From: Planctomyces sp.
GTDB taxonomy: Bacteria > Planctomycetota > Planctomycetia > Planctomycetales > Planctomycetaceae
DNA: 64,000 nt
NCBI GenBank assembly: GCA_019636235.1
Contig: JAHBXW010000003.1
Location: 126,001 to 190,000, forward strand
Direction: 5' to 3'
Of the stretch, positions 27,925-36,494 are shown piece by piece. The stretch's first letter is position 1. Each line of letters opens with the position of its first letter. The translations under genes were made by a program, and so were the position numbers. Below the pieces are notes generated by a model. It was not told where the DNA came from, searched no databases, and saw only the letters and a program-made list of their open reading frames with translations.

Positions 27925-28650
27925 TCATGTGGCCTTACGAATGATCACAAATCCGCCGTTCGCCCCCGGAACCGCTCCGCGGACAAGCAGCATGTTGCTG
28001 TCTTTGTCGATCTTGTGCACCAGCAGGTTCCGCATGGTCGAGCGGGCGTTGCCGTACTGGCCGGCCATCCGCTTGCCCTTCCACACGCGGCTGGGATCGG
28101 TCCCCTGACCGATGCCGCCCGCGTGACGGTGCACCTTCTTCACGCCGTGAGTGGCGCGCTGGCCACTGTAGTTATGCCGCTTCATGACGCCGGCCGTGCC
28201 GCGCCCCTTCGACGTGCCGACAACGTCGACCCGCTTCACGCCCTCGAAGACGTCCGCCTGCAGCACCTTGCCGACTTCGCAGCCGTGCTCCTCGCCGTCC
28301 GTCCGAAACTCACGAATGAACTGCTGAGGCTCGCAGTTCGCCCGCGGCCCCGCCTCGAGGCCGCCCTCCTTGCGACGCTTCTGACGCTTGCTGTTCAGGA
28401 GCACCACCTGCCCCCGCTCGGACCGGCTGGCCCGGGAACGCAACCGCTTCTCCGGCGCCCGCTCGACATCCTTCCGGCTGAGCTTGTCCGCGAACCCCAA
28501 CTGCACGGCCTCATAGCCGTCGCGCTCGAGCGTCCGCAACTGCAGGACCGTGCACGGACCGACCTCCAGGACAGTCACCGGAACGGCCGTGCCGTCCTCG
28601 GTGATGACCGTGGTCATTCCAATCTTCCGCCCCAACAATCCGACGGACAT
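27925..28650 (-). CDS. rplC: 50S ribosomal protein L3
   Basis: A 241-residue protein, about 30 longer than E. coli L3. MSVGLLGRKIGMTTVI, then VVGTSKGRGTAGVMKRHNYSG and HRHAGGIGQGTDPSRVWKGKRMAG are diagnostic. The extra residues lie in the Lys/Arg-rich part between residues about 60 and 110. The ATG at 28650 is the family start; the open frame before it has no L3 similarity. Confidence 0.97.
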   Translation of the reverse strand: MSVGLLGRKIGMTTVITEDGTAVPVTVLEVGPCTVLQLRTLERDGYEAVQLGFADKLSRKDVERAPEKRLRSRASRSERGQVVLLNSKRQKRRKEGGLEAGPRANCEPQQFIREFRTDGEEHGCEVGKVLQADVFEGVKRVDVVGTSKGRGTAGVMKRHNYSGQRATHGVKKVHRHAGGIGQGTDPSRVWKGKRMAGQYGNARSTMRNLLVHKIDKDSNMLLVRGAVPGANGGFVIIRKAT

Positions 28651-28842
28651 GCCTTGCCAACCTCCAGGCGCGAACCGAACCCGCGCCTCGCCTGTCTCTG
28701 AAATGCGATGCACCGCGAAACGGGCAGACGACTGCCCCGCCTCGGCGACCTGAACCGACGCCCACGACCGACCGCTCTCGCGACCCGAAAGCCGCCCCCC
28801 GGAGACCCGGAGGCATCCCGGCATTACGCCGGACCCTGGAGA

Positions 28843-29160
28843 TTACGTCGTCGCCTTGATCTTGATGTCCACACCGGCCGGCAACGACAGCTTGTTCAAG
28901 GCGTCGATTGTCTTCCCGGTCGGCTGAACAATGTCAATGACCCGCTTGTGAGTCCGAATCTCGAACTGCTCGCGAGACTTCTTGTCAATGTGGGGGCTCC
29001 GCAGGACCGTGTAACGCTCGATGCGCGTCGGCAGCGGAATGGGACCATGCACGACCGCACCAGTCCGCTTCGCCGTATCGACAATATCCGTCGCCGACTG
29101 GTCGAGGATGGTATGGTCGTAGGCTTCCATCCGGATCCGGATGCGTTCGTTGCCAGCCAC
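28843..29160 (-). CDS. rpsJ: 30S ribosomal protein S10
   Basis: A 105-residue protein of the small-subunit head and, in E. coli, the NusE antitermination factor. [26 protein letters not shown] and [29 protein letters not shown] are diagnostic. It is the first gene of the ribosomal operon, about 60 bases after the predicted transcription start. No fusA or tuf lies upstream. Confidence 0.97.
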   Translation of the reverse strand: MAGNERIRIRMEAYDHTILDQSATDIVDTAKRTGAVVHGPIPLPTRIERYTVLRSPHIDKKSREQFEIRTHKRVIDIVQPTGKTIDALNKLSLPAGVDIKIKATT

Positions 29161-29197
29161 TCAAGTGCCCTCACCCAAACAACTTACTGCAAATAAA

Positions 29198-29217
29198 CCC
29201 GCGCAGACCGTCGCGGG
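29198..29217 (-). promoter_or_regulatory. Hairpin in the rpsJ leader
   Basis: CCCGCG and CGCGGG form a 6-bp stem with an 8-nt loop, followed on the minus strand by TTTATTT. It would lie at the very 5' end of the transcript from the promoter at 29227-29255, so transcript protection is likelier than attenuation. Confidence 0.45.
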
Positions 29218-29222
29218 GAATC

Positions 29223-29245
29223 GGGGAGGTTATCGCGACCTCCCC
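29223..29245. repeat. Perfect inverted repeat over the S10-operon -10 region
   Basis: GGGGAGGT and ACCTCCCC (8 bp each) separated by 7 bases, spanning the spacer and the -10 element. The placement suits an operator; no regulator can be named from sequence. Confidence 0.6.
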
Positions 29246-29255
29246 ACCTTGTCAA
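29227..29255 (-). promoter_or_regulatory. Sigma-70-type promoter of the S10-spc operon
   Basis: On the minus strand: TTGACA (29250-29255), a 17-base spacer, and TAACCT (29227-29232). The -35 is a perfect consensus and the -10 matches at T1, A2 and T6. It lies 67 bases before the rpsJ start. Confidence 0.8.
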
Positions 29256-29349
29256 CGAACGGCACACCAATTTTTTGCCCCGAACGCCTTATTCCAGAAA
29301 TGGTTGCGTGCCGCCCCCCGCCGGACGGACGCTGGCGACCCGTCAAGTC

Positions 29350-29925
29350 TCATGAATCCGCCCCTTCCCCCGGTTCCAGCCCCAATTCCCGGGAGTGCGG
29401 CTCGAGCGCCGACACGAGAAACGCAATGTGCTCGTCCAGCGGAATTCCCAGGTCCTCCGCGCCCCGCACCAGGGCCTCCCGCTTGACGGCCGCCGCAAAC
29501 GACGCCTGTTTCATTTTCTTCCGCACGCTTGACGGAGACAGGCCGGCCAGCCGCCCCGGACGAACCAGGGCACAGGCCACCAGAAACCCGCACATCTCGT
29601 CGCAGGCGTACAACGCCTTGTCCAGCCGCGACACCCGCGGAAAGTCCGGCAGATAGTCCGCGTGCGACAGGATCGCGTAAATCACCCGCTCCGGGTACCC
29701 GCGCTCCCGCAGAATCTCCGCCCCCTTCAGCGGATGGTCGGGCGGGTTCGGCCAGCGCTCGTAGTCGAAATCGTGCAGCAGGCCGACCCGTCCCCACTCG
29801 TCCGCGTCCTCGCCGAACTGTTTCGCATAGGCCCGCATGGCGAACTCGACCGACAGCATGTGCCGGACAAGCCCTTCGTTGCGGGTGTGTTCGCGAACCA
29901 GTGCGAGATCCTGGTCTCGTGACAT
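29350..29925 (-). CDS. HD-domain phosphohydrolase
   Basis: A 191-residue protein of the HD superfamily. The metal-binding pair is H51-D52 in GLLHDFDYERWP, with an upstream His (VRHMLSVEFAM) and a downstream AILSHADYLPDFP segment. Small proteins of this type (HDIG-like) are metal-dependent phosphohydrolases of unknown substrate. The ATG at 29925 is followed at once by conserved sequence; the upstream extension is not protein-like. It follows the ribosomal operon promoter region and is divergent from the esterase gene. Confidence 0.88.
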   Translation of the reverse strand: MSRDQDLALVREHTRNEGLVRHMLSVEFAMRAYAKQFGEDADEWGRVGLLHDFDYERWPNPPDHPLKGAEILRERGYPERVIYAILSHADYLPDFPRVSRLDKALYACDEMCGFLVACALVRPGRLAGLSPSSVRKKMKQASFAAAVKREALVRGAEDLGIPLDEHIAFLVSALEPHSRELGLEPGEGADS

Positions 29926-30205
29926 TTCCCCCAGCCTTCCGTCCTGAACCTGACCCGCGCCGCCCCCGACCGAAGACGGGAATGATGCCAAATCGCATCG
30001 TCCGCGGGCAGCCACCCGGCTTCCCCCCTCCCGCTCGGCCGCGATTCCCCGCGTTTCGCGAAGATCGTTCCTGCGTCCGGTCCTGGAGCGGAGCTAGAAT
30101 TCAGGGCCGCTGTCCCGCTCGGAGCCGACGGGGGCCGGCGCGACCTCTGCCCGGGCGTCAGTCCCTTTCGCGAATCACCCAAGTCAGTCGAACGGATTCC
30201 CGTCC

Positions 30206-31396
30206 ATGACCCTGTCCCGTCTCTGCTTTCTTACCCTCGGCCTGCTCGTTTCGCTGATTCCCTCCACGGCCTGGAGCGTGGGGCCCGAACCGCAGCTGTT
30301 GTGGCCCGACGGCGCCCCAGGCCAGCAGGGGACCGACGATTCCGACAAACCCTCGATTCGCGTCTATCGCCCCGATCCCTCGATCGCGACGCCGGCCGCG
30401 GTCGTGATCTGCCCCGGGGGCGGGTATGGAATTCTGGCGACCGACCACGAAGGGCATCAGGTGGCGGAGTGGTTCCGTTCGCAGGGAGTGACGGGCGTCG
30501 TGCTGCGCTATCGCCATGCTCCGAAATACCGGCATCCCGCCCCGCTGCAGGATGTGTCCCGGGCGCTTCGCCATGTGCGGGCCCACGCCGGAGAATGGAA
30601 CATCTCTCCCGACCGCGTCGGCGTGATGGGCTTCTCCGCGGGCGGACACCTGGCGTCAACGGCATCCACGCATTTCGACAGCGGCCAGCCCGATGCCGAC
30701 GACCCGATCGAGCGGCAGTCGAGCCGGCCCGATTTCTCGATCCTGTGTTATCCGGTCATCAGCTTCACCGCGGACTATGCCCATCAGGGTTCCGCGCGGA
30801 ACCTGTTGGGTGAGAATCCCGATCCTGAGTTGCTGAAGTCGCTGTCCAATGAAACGCAGGTGACGCCCGAGACGCCGCCCACGTTCCTGTTTCACACGCA
30901 GGAGGACGTCGGAGTCCCCGTCCAGAACGCGCTGGCCTATTACGCGGCCTGCGCCGCGAACGGCGTTCCCGCCGAGCTGCACGTCTATCAGAACGGCCCG
31001 CATGGCGTCGGACTGTCGATCGGCGATCCAGTCGTCGGGACCTGGAAGGAGCGGCTGCTCGACTGGTTACAGACGAACGGCTTCCTGGCGGATGGTGCGC
31101 GTTCCGCGGTGCAGGGTTCCGTGTCGGTCGGCGGCCAACCGCTGGCGTGGGGGACGATTTCCTTCATCCCGAAGGAGGTTTCCCGGGGACCGGTCGCCGC
31201 GGCGATCGTGGCGAACGGACGGTACTCGATCCCCGCCAACCGGGGGCCGCTGCCGGGCGCGCAATCAGTCGTCATCAAGACGATGGGGGCTGTGAAGGCC
31301 GACCCGACGATTGAGAATTCCGCTGTGCTCTCTGAAGGGATTCTGACGGTCGACGTCGTGGAGGGCGACAACCAGTTCGAGTTCCGTCTGGAATAG
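30206..31396 (+). CDS. Secreted alpha/beta-hydrolase (esterase) with C-terminal beta domain
   Basis: A 396-residue protein with a Sec signal peptide (residues 1-24). The esterase core has the oxyanion segment ICPGGGYGILA, the nucleophile elbow GFSAGG with S144, an acidic residue in HTQEDVGVPVQN, and the His in GPHGVGLS. It resembles acetyl-xylan or other carbohydrate esterases. After about residue 300 comes a separate 95-residue region (VQGSVSVGGQPLAWGTISFI...) like the carboxypeptidase-regulatory/transthyretin-like domain that planctomycetes usually encode as free lipoproteins. The metallophosphatase gene starts at the next base after its stop, so the two are cotranscribed. Confidence 0.88.
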   Translation: MTLSRLCFLTLGLLVSLIPSTAWSVGPEPQLLWPDGAPGQQGTDDSDKPSIRVYRPDPSIATPAAVVICPGGGYGILATDHEGHQVAEWFRSQGVTGVVLRYRHAPKYRHPAPLQDVSRALRHVRAHAGEWNISPDRVGVMGFSAGGHLASTASTHFDSGQPDADDPIERQSSRPDFSILCYPVISFTADYAHQGSARNLLGENPDPELLKSLSNETQVTPETPPTFLFHTQEDVGVPVQNALAYYAACAANGVPAELHVYQNGPHGVGLSIGDPVVGTWKERLLDWLQTNGFLADGARSAVQGSVSVGGQPLAWGTISFIPKEVSRGPVAAAIVANGRYSIPANRGPLPGAQSVVIKTMGAVKADPTIENSAVLSEGILTVDVVEGDNQFEFRLE

Positions 31397-32107
31397 ATGC
31401 CGCACGACACCGACACCTCCGGACGGCTGCTCGCGATCGGCGACATTCACGGCTGCGATGTCGCGCTGCATACGCTGCTGCGCGCCCTGAAGCTGACGAA
31501 AGAGGACACGGTGGTGATCCTCGGAGATGTCGTCGATCGCGGCCCCAACACCCGCCGCTGCCTGGACATTCTGCTCGACCTGCGGGAGGAGTGCCGGCTC
31601 GTGCACCTGATGGGCAACCATGAGGAGATGTTCCTCGACGCCCTGCAGGGCGGTCGCTGGTCCAACGCATGGCTGCAGAACGGCGGCGACGAGATGCTCG
31701 CCTCGTATGGCGGCGAGTTCGACAACATCCCCTCCCAGCACCTCGATTTCCTGCGCAGCGGACGGGACTATTACGAAACCGAACTGGACATCTTCGTCCA
31801 TGCGACGCCGCACTTCGACACGCCGATGGACGAGCAGTCGGGTCAGTCCCTGAGATGGAACCGGATCACGGGCCGCGAGCCGCCGCACTGCTCGGGGAAG
31901 CGCGTCATCTGCGGCCATACGTCCCAGCGCGGGGGCGTGCCGCTGGTGTTCATGGGCTGGGTCTGCCTGGACACGAACGTGTACGGGGACCGCGGCGCGC
32001 TGTCGGCGCTCGACGTCTTGAACGACGAGATCTACCAGGCGGAGCAATCGGGCCGGTTCCGCGGCCGGTTCCCGCTGGCGGCGTTTGAGCTGGCGCGCCG
32101 CCGGTGA
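31397..32107 (+). CDS. Serine/threonine-type metallophosphatase (ApaH/PrpE-like)
   Basis: A 236-residue calcineurin-like phosphoesterase. The metal-binding motifs are GDIHG (15-19), GDVVDRGP (43-50) and GNHE (73-76), with later histidines in FVHATP and CGHTSQRGG. Bacterial relatives hydrolyse phosphoproteins or diadenosine polyphosphates; the substrate is not evident. The ATG directly follows the esterase stop with no spacer. Confidence 0.93.
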   Translation: MPHDTDTSGRLLAIGDIHGCDVALHTLLRALKLTKEDTVVILGDVVDRGPNTRRCLDILLDLREECRLVHLMGNHEEMFLDALQGGRWSNAWLQNGGDEMLASYGGEFDNIPSQHLDFLRSGRDYYETELDIFVHATPHFDTPMDEQSGQSLRWNRITGREPPHCSGKRVICGHTSQRGGVPLVFMGWVCLDTNVYGDRGALSALDVLNDEIYQAEQSGRFRGRFPLAAFELARRR

Positions 32108-32279
32108 TGACAGCCGGAGCAGGTCACGGGCCGACTTCCAGCAGCCGCCAGCGTCGTCATGGCAATGTTCCTCCCAGTCTCCGCCAGTGTACGCGTCGTC
32201 CGGGCCGCTGCGAATACAAGTCCCCAGCGCTCTCACCGCTGCCTGCGATGTCAACCGGCGCTGAGATCGCCGGCAGCCG

Positions 32280-33140
32280 TCACTGGCGGCTGCGAACGCA
32301 GCGGAAGCCGACGGCGTCGTCCCGCGCGGCGACGTCAAACGGCCTGCGCGACGAACTGCGGAGCGCCGCGAAGGGATCTTTCCAGGACCCGCCGCGGATG
32401 ACGCGCTGTTTCGGCTCGGCCTCCCGATCCGCGGCGGCCCGCCCGTCAGTCGGCGCCCCTTCGTAGTCGGCCCGCCACTCGTCCTGGCAATACTCCCACA
32501 GATAGCCATGCATGTCGTACAGCCCCCAGGCGTTCGGCTTCAGGGACCCGACGGCCGGATCGTTCCCCGCCGCATTGCCCGTATGCCAGGCGTACGCGTC
32601 CAGAATCGTCGCCCGCGCGTCGGCGTCGCCCTCTTTCTGCGCCGAGTCGCCAAAACTGTACGCGGTCGTCGTTCCGGCCCGGCAGCAATACTCCCATTCG
32701 CTTTCCGTCGGCAGCCGGATGACTTCGTCGTCGCCGATCAGCTTCGCCTCCCGCAGCAGCCGCGTCGCCCGCTCGCAGAACTCGACGGCCTCGCCCCAGG
32801 TCATTCGCTCGGCGGAGTTCCGCGGCCCTTTCCAGCGGCTGGGATTCTGTTCCATCACCAATTCATACAGGTTCTGCGGGACCTCGTACCGGGCGATCTG
32901 GAAGGGCCGGGCGAACGTCACGTCCCGGACTGGCCGCTCCGATGGCTCGGCTCCCGAACCCTGTCGGAACGACGCCGGAAACGCGCCCTCGCCGGGCGTG
33001 ATTGCGACGAACTCGTCGACGAACGTCTTCAACAGCGGATTCGCTTCTTCGCTGAACACCGGCGCCGGGACGCACAGCACCAAGGTCCAGAGGACGCCAG
33101 CGGTTCGCAGGCAGGGTCGGAACGCGGGGGGGCGCTGCAT
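32280..33140 (-). CDS. Secreted FGE-like (SUMF1 domain) protein lacking the catalytic cysteines
   Basis: A 286-residue protein with a signal peptide (first about 30 residues) and a formylglycine-generating-enzyme-type domain: PFQIARYEVPQNLYELV, LPTESEWEYCCRAGT, NAWGLYDMHGYLWEYCQDEW and RVIRGGSW...VGFRCVR. True FGEs carry two cysteines after RGGSW that bind copper; here that stretch reads KDPFAALRSSSRRPF, with none. It is thus probably a structural or carbohydrate-binding FGE-like protein and not a sulfatase activator. It is the last gene of a minus-strand operon, 10 bases after the SDR stop. Confidence 0.9.
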   Translation of the reverse strand: MQRPPAFRPCLRTAGVLWTLVLCVPAPVFSEEANPLLKTFVDEFVAITPGEGAFPASFRQGSGAEPSERPVRDVTFARPFQIARYEVPQNLYELVMEQNPSRWKGPRNSAERMTWGEAVEFCERATRLLREAKLIGDDEVIRLPTESEWEYCCRAGTTTAYSFGDSAQKEGDADARATILDAYAWHTGNAAGNDPAVGSLKPNAWGLYDMHGYLWEYCQDEWRADYEGAPTDGRAAADREAEPKQRVIRGGSWKDPFAALRSSSRRPFDVAARDDAVGFRCVRSRQ

Positions 33141-33150
33141 TCGGGAGTGC

Positions 33151-33858
33151 TCAGGTGGGAACGCCGGGGACTGTCAGCGATTGACCATTGTGCCGGGCCG
33201 TCAGCCCCATCAGAAAGGGCGCCGCCGACCGGCTCCATGTCTCCGGCGAAGGGTACGTCGCTGCGCTTCCGCCGAAGCAACTCCGCAGCATGTCCGTATC
33301 AATGACGCCCGGGTTCAGAGCCACTGCGGCCATGCCGCGCGGCACATCAAGAGCCAGCGCCTGCGTCAGTCCTTCGACGCCCCACTTCGTCGCGCAGTAC
33401 GGCGCGACGCCCGCGGACGTCGACCGCCCCCAGCCGCTCGAAAGATTCACGACCACGCCGCTGCGCCGCTGGACCATGGCCGGCAGGAATCCCCGCAGCA
33501 CATGGTGCATGCCCTTCAGGTTCACATCGACGACGCGTGCGAATTCGTCGGCGGAGACTTCCCACAGGGGAGCCGTCTCGTTGATGACTCCGGCGTTGTT
33601 GACGAGCAGATCTGGCGGTCCGAACGTCGCCAGAACGTGCTGCGCCCAATCCGCCACAGCGTCGGCGTCGGTCACATCGATCGCCGAAAAGGCGTGCGGG
33701 GCAGCCTGTCGCTCCGCGAGCTGCAGGATGCCGTCCGGAGACCGGCCGCAGCCGACGACGACCCAGCCCGATTCCGCGAAACGGTCGACGAGCGCCCGAC
33801 CCAGCCCCCGGGTCGCCCCGGTGATGACGACGGTTTTTGAGCGAGCTTCCGTCGTCAT
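33151..33858 (-). CDS. Short-chain dehydrogenase/reductase
   Basis: A 235-residue Rossmann-fold oxidoreductase. The cofactor motif is TGATRGLG near the N-terminus, and LLVNNAG is present. The catalytic Ser (NLSSGWG) and Tyr/Lys (PYCATKWG) are intact, so the enzyme should be active with NAD(P)H on an unknown substrate. Its ATG overlaps the stop of the HAD gene (ATGA). The group with DUF1080 and HAD genes suggests sugar or polyol metabolism, which is an inference. Confidence 0.93.
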   Translation of the reverse strand: MTTEARSKTVVITGATRGLGRALVDRFAESGWVVVGCGRSPDGILQLAERQAAPHAFSAIDVTDADAVADWAQHVLATFGPPDLLVNNAGVINETAPLWEVSADEFARVVDVNLKGMHHVLRGFLPAMVQRRSGVVVNLSSGWGRSTSAGVAPYCATKWGVEGLTQALALDVPRGMAAVALNPGVIDTDMLRSCFGGSAATYPSPETWSRSAAPFLMGLTARHNGQSLTVPGVPT

Positions 33859-34592
33859 GCGCCGGCTCCATCCAGCAGTCGCAATATCACCGGGTCGGTC
33901 AAACTCGAAGCGATCGCCCGGGCGTCCTGAAACGAGAAATGGCGGCTGTGACGATGCGGCACGGAGATGATGTAGGCTCCCGCCGCCGACGCCGCCCGCG
34001 TTCCCGCCTCGCTGTCCTCGAGGACCAGCATTTCGGAGGGCGCGACTCCCAGTCGCTGGGCCGCCCGCTGATAAATTTCCGGATGCGGCTTGCCGTGCGT
34101 CACATCCTCCGCCGTCAGCAGCGCCTGAAATCGCGATTCCAGTTCAAATCGGCTCAGCAGCTTTGTCAGGTAGCTGCGCTCCGAGGATGTCGCGACCGCC
34201 TTGGGCAGCCCCCGCCGCTCAATCAACTCCAGCAGTTCGAACAGCCCGGGCATCGGCTCCAGGATGTCGTCCAGCAGCGTGAAGAAGATTTCCTCCGACT
34301 CGATCCGCAGCTCGTCGATCGTGTCTCGAAGTTCCATGATCCGGATGAGCTGGGCGAAGGCCTCCTCGGCGCGCCGACCCATCATCGCATGGAACACCGC
34401 GGGAGTTGGTTCCTTTCCGCGGCGGCGCAACAGCTCTGTCCCGGTCAGGTGGAAGACCTCCTCGGTGTTGAACATCAACCCGTCGAAATCGAACGTCACC
34501 GCGCGAATGCGGGGCGCGACCCCCTGCTCAATCGTCATGTCGTCCCGCGGGACGTCTCGCGGCCCGGACCAGTGCTCCGCCTTCGACGTCAT
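33855..34592 (-). CDS. HAD-superfamily phosphatase (beta-phosphoglucomutase-like)
   Basis: A 245-residue HAD hydrolase. Motif I is FDFDGLMFNTEE with the nucleophile Asp, motif II is AVATSSE, motif III lies in THGKPHPEIY, and motif IV in VLEDSEAG. The helical cap between motifs I and II places it with beta-phosphoglucomutase and related sugar phosphatases. Start: ATG at 34592 overlapping the DUF1080 stop; a second ATG 18 codons on (MTIEQG) would trim a variable segment. Confidence 0.92.
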   Translation of the reverse strand: MTSKAEHWSGPRDVPRDDMTIEQGVAPRIRAVTFDFDGLMFNTEEVFHLTGTELLRRRGKEPTPAVFHAMMGRRAEEAFAQLIRIMELRDTIDELRIESEEIFFTLLDDILEPMPGLFELLELIERRGLPKAVATSSERSYLTKLLSRFELESRFQALLTAEDVTHGKPHPEIYQRAAQRLGVAPSEMLVLEDSEAGTRAASAAGAYIISVPHRHSRHFSFQDARAIASSLTDPVILRLLDGAGA

Positions 34593-35326
34593 TCGCTCTC
34601 CTGTTTGATCCGATCCGCCTCGGCGATCGCCTCGGCCCGCTCCGTCTCCGTCAGCTCCCGGAGCCGAATGTCCTTCAGTCCGCCGACCGTCTGGAACGTC
34701 GAAAAGCCCAGCGGGCGATTCCGTTCGACTTCGATCCGGACGCCAACCTTGCGCCCCCGATGATCGAACCCCGCGATCCGCTTCCCGTCCACGTACGCTT
34801 CCGCGCGGGCGTCCGTCACTTTGAGCCGCACCTTGTACCAGCGCTGCGGCTCGACCTGCATGAAGCTCGTCGTCTCATTTTCGGAGGCGTCGAAGCCGTC
34901 GATGCTGGAGAAGCCTGTCAGTCCGCCCCCCCAGCCGCCGAGGATCAGCGTGCAGGGACTCTCCTGGATCGGAAACGTCAGGCCGACGAAGAAGTCGCTG
35001 CCGTCGACCCGCTGAGCCTCGAACGTCAGCTCATAATTCGATTTTGGAAGCTCGCCGCCGGTCCAGGCGATGCCCGTCATCGGCTGCCCCATGCCGATCC
35101 GCAGGACGCCGTCCTCGACGGCCACATCGCCCGCGCCGGCGAAGTCGACGACCTTCCAGCCTTCCAGAGATTTGCCGTCGAACAGCGACCGGCCGGCTTT
35201 GTCGTCCGGCTGTGCATCCGCCTTCGCCGGGGCTGCGGTCGCAGCCCGGGCCTCTTCGGCGGCGGGCAGGCTGGCTGCGGTCCCCAACATTCCCATTCCG
35301 ATGAATGCCGCTGCCAGTCGACGCAT
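34589..35326 (-). CDS. Secreted DUF1080 (3-keto-disaccharide hydrolase-like) protein
   Basis: A 245-residue protein with a signal peptide ending near SLPAAEE. LFDGKSLEGWKVVD opens the DUF1080 domain, a concanavalin-like beta-sandwich, and YELTFEAQRVDGSDFFVGL and QRWYKVRLKV follow. Relatives in Bacteroidetes and Planctomycetes act on keto-disaccharides. It is the first gene of the four-gene operon DUF1080-HAD-SDR-FGE-like, whose first three members overlap by four bases each. Confidence 0.88.
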   Translation of the reverse strand: MRRLAAAFIGMGMLGTAASLPAAEEARAATAAPAKADAQPDDKAGRSLFDGKSLEGWKVVDFAGAGDVAVEDGVLRIGMGQPMTGIAWTGGELPKSNYELTFEAQRVDGSDFFVGLTFPIQESPCTLILGGWGGGLTGFSSIDGFDASENETTSFMQVEPQRWYKVRLKVTDARAEAYVDGKRIAGFDHRGRKVGVRIEVERNRPLGFSTFQTVGGLKDIRLRELTETERAEAIAEADRIKQESE

Positions 35327-35783
35327 CGTGTCCTCGCTGATTCAGGGCCGCCGTAAACCGCACGCCCGGACGGCGACTGTAACAGCGCTCGGCGCGCGAA
35401 TCCAAACCACGGGCCGGCCGTCGCCGCAGGCCTCTCCCGCCCGATCGGGAACTTCGCCGAGAGCCGGACCGGGGCGAGTCGAAAAAAGAATCCCCCTGCC
35501 CGGATTTCTGACGTAGTCTCGAAGGAGAGGAACCGATCCGCTGGACGGCAGAGTCTGCCGGTCCGCGCCGCCGAACGTCGGGAACCACGCCCGCGGAAGA
35601 CGACCGGGCCGCTCAGGAATGCCGCCTGGGGCGACCGGAGGCAGCGCCGCGTCCGCGTCCCGGAACAACCGCCGGAAAATCGCGAAGTCCCGTTGCGACA
35701 CGCGCCGATTTCCTCTTGGGAGCAATCGCCCGGAGGGCTAGAGTCCCGACCCCTTTGACCACCGCACGGAGGCGCGACCGGCG
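35327..35783. other. Divergent intergenic region, no gene seen
   Basis: About 457 bases between the DUF1080 gene and the haemolysin III gene. A 127-codon minus-strand frame crosses it but is Arg/Pro-rich with no domain, so it is not called. It should hold promoters for both sides; I could not find a convincing -35/-10 pair. Confidence 0.5.
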
Positions 35784-36455
35784 ATGCAGACGTCGATCAT
35801 TCTCGTCGAATCCCCGTCCGCTCAGCGTTGGGCCCCGGAAACGCTCAACCAGTGGACCCACGGATTCGGCGCGATCCTCAGCGTCATCGGCGCCGGCGTC
35901 ATGCTGTCGACGGTCCTGCCGACGGGGGACGCTTGGCGAATCGCGGGCTGCGCAATCTATGTCGCGTCGCTCGTCGCCCTGTACGTCGCGTCGACGCTGT
36001 CTCACAGCTTTGAGTGTGGCCCAAGGCGCGACTTTTACCGGATGCTCGACCAGGTCTGCATCTTCCTGCTGGTCGTCGGCACGTACACGCCATTCGGCAT
36101 GGTGCACCACCGGGAAAACGGCTGGTGGATGCTGCTGGTCGCGATGTGGCTGTTGGCGACGATGGGCATTGTCGAACGCGTCCGCCGCGGCACGCAGGGC
36201 ACGCCGTTCCGGACGTTCGTCATGCTGGGCTGGCTGCCGATCATCGGGTTCGGCCGGATTCACGAAGTCTGTCAGGGGCCGGGGCTGGCGCTGGTCGTCG
36301 CCGGCGGCCTCTCGTACCTCGGCGGCCTGTGGTTCCTGTGCAACGACGTTCGCCGGCCCTATTACCATGCGGCCTGGCACCTCTCGACGATTGCCGGCAG
36401 CACCTGCCACTTCCTGTTCCTGCTGGAATACGTGGCCCGCGTTCCGGCGGCCTGA
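35784..36455 (+). CDS. Haemolysin III / PAQR-family membrane protein
   Basis: A 223-residue protein with seven predicted helices. Family landmarks are NQWTHGFGAILSVIGA, TLSHSFECGPRRDFYRMLDQVCIFLLVVGTYTPF, and the C-terminal YYHAAWHLSTIAGSTCHF with the three His positions of the zinc site in PAQR proteins. The cellular role of bacterial members is not settled; a metal-dependent membrane hydrolase is likely. Single gene, same strand as the UvrA-like fragment 40 bases downstream. Confidence 0.93.
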   Translation: MQTSIILVESPSAQRWAPETLNQWTHGFGAILSVIGAGVMLSTVLPTGDAWRIAGCAIYVASLVALYVASTLSHSFECGPRRDFYRMLDQVCIFLLVVGTYTPFGMVHHRENGWWMLLVAMWLLATMGIVERVRRGTQGTPFRTFVMLGWLPIIGFGRIHEVCQGPGLALVVAGGLSYLGGLWFLCNDVRRPYYHAAWHLSTIAGSTCHFLFLLEYVARVPAA

Positions 36456-36494
36456 ACCGTCCGGTTCGTTGCGCGGCCCCCGTCTCTTGAGGGG

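Noticed and set aside
29191-29217. Leader hairpin as a classical S10 attenuator
   Set aside because: It would be formed within the first about 25 nt of the transcript, too early for a normal attenuation decision; the T-run is interrupted.
32280-33140. FGE-like protein as activator of the sulfatase at 55799
   Set aside because: It lacks the catalytic cysteines and is exported; sulfatase activation needs a working FGE or anSME, not seen in the window.
35342-35725. 127-codon minus-strand frame in the intergenic region
   Set aside because: Arg/Pro/Gly-rich without hydrophobic pattern or motif; likely chance.
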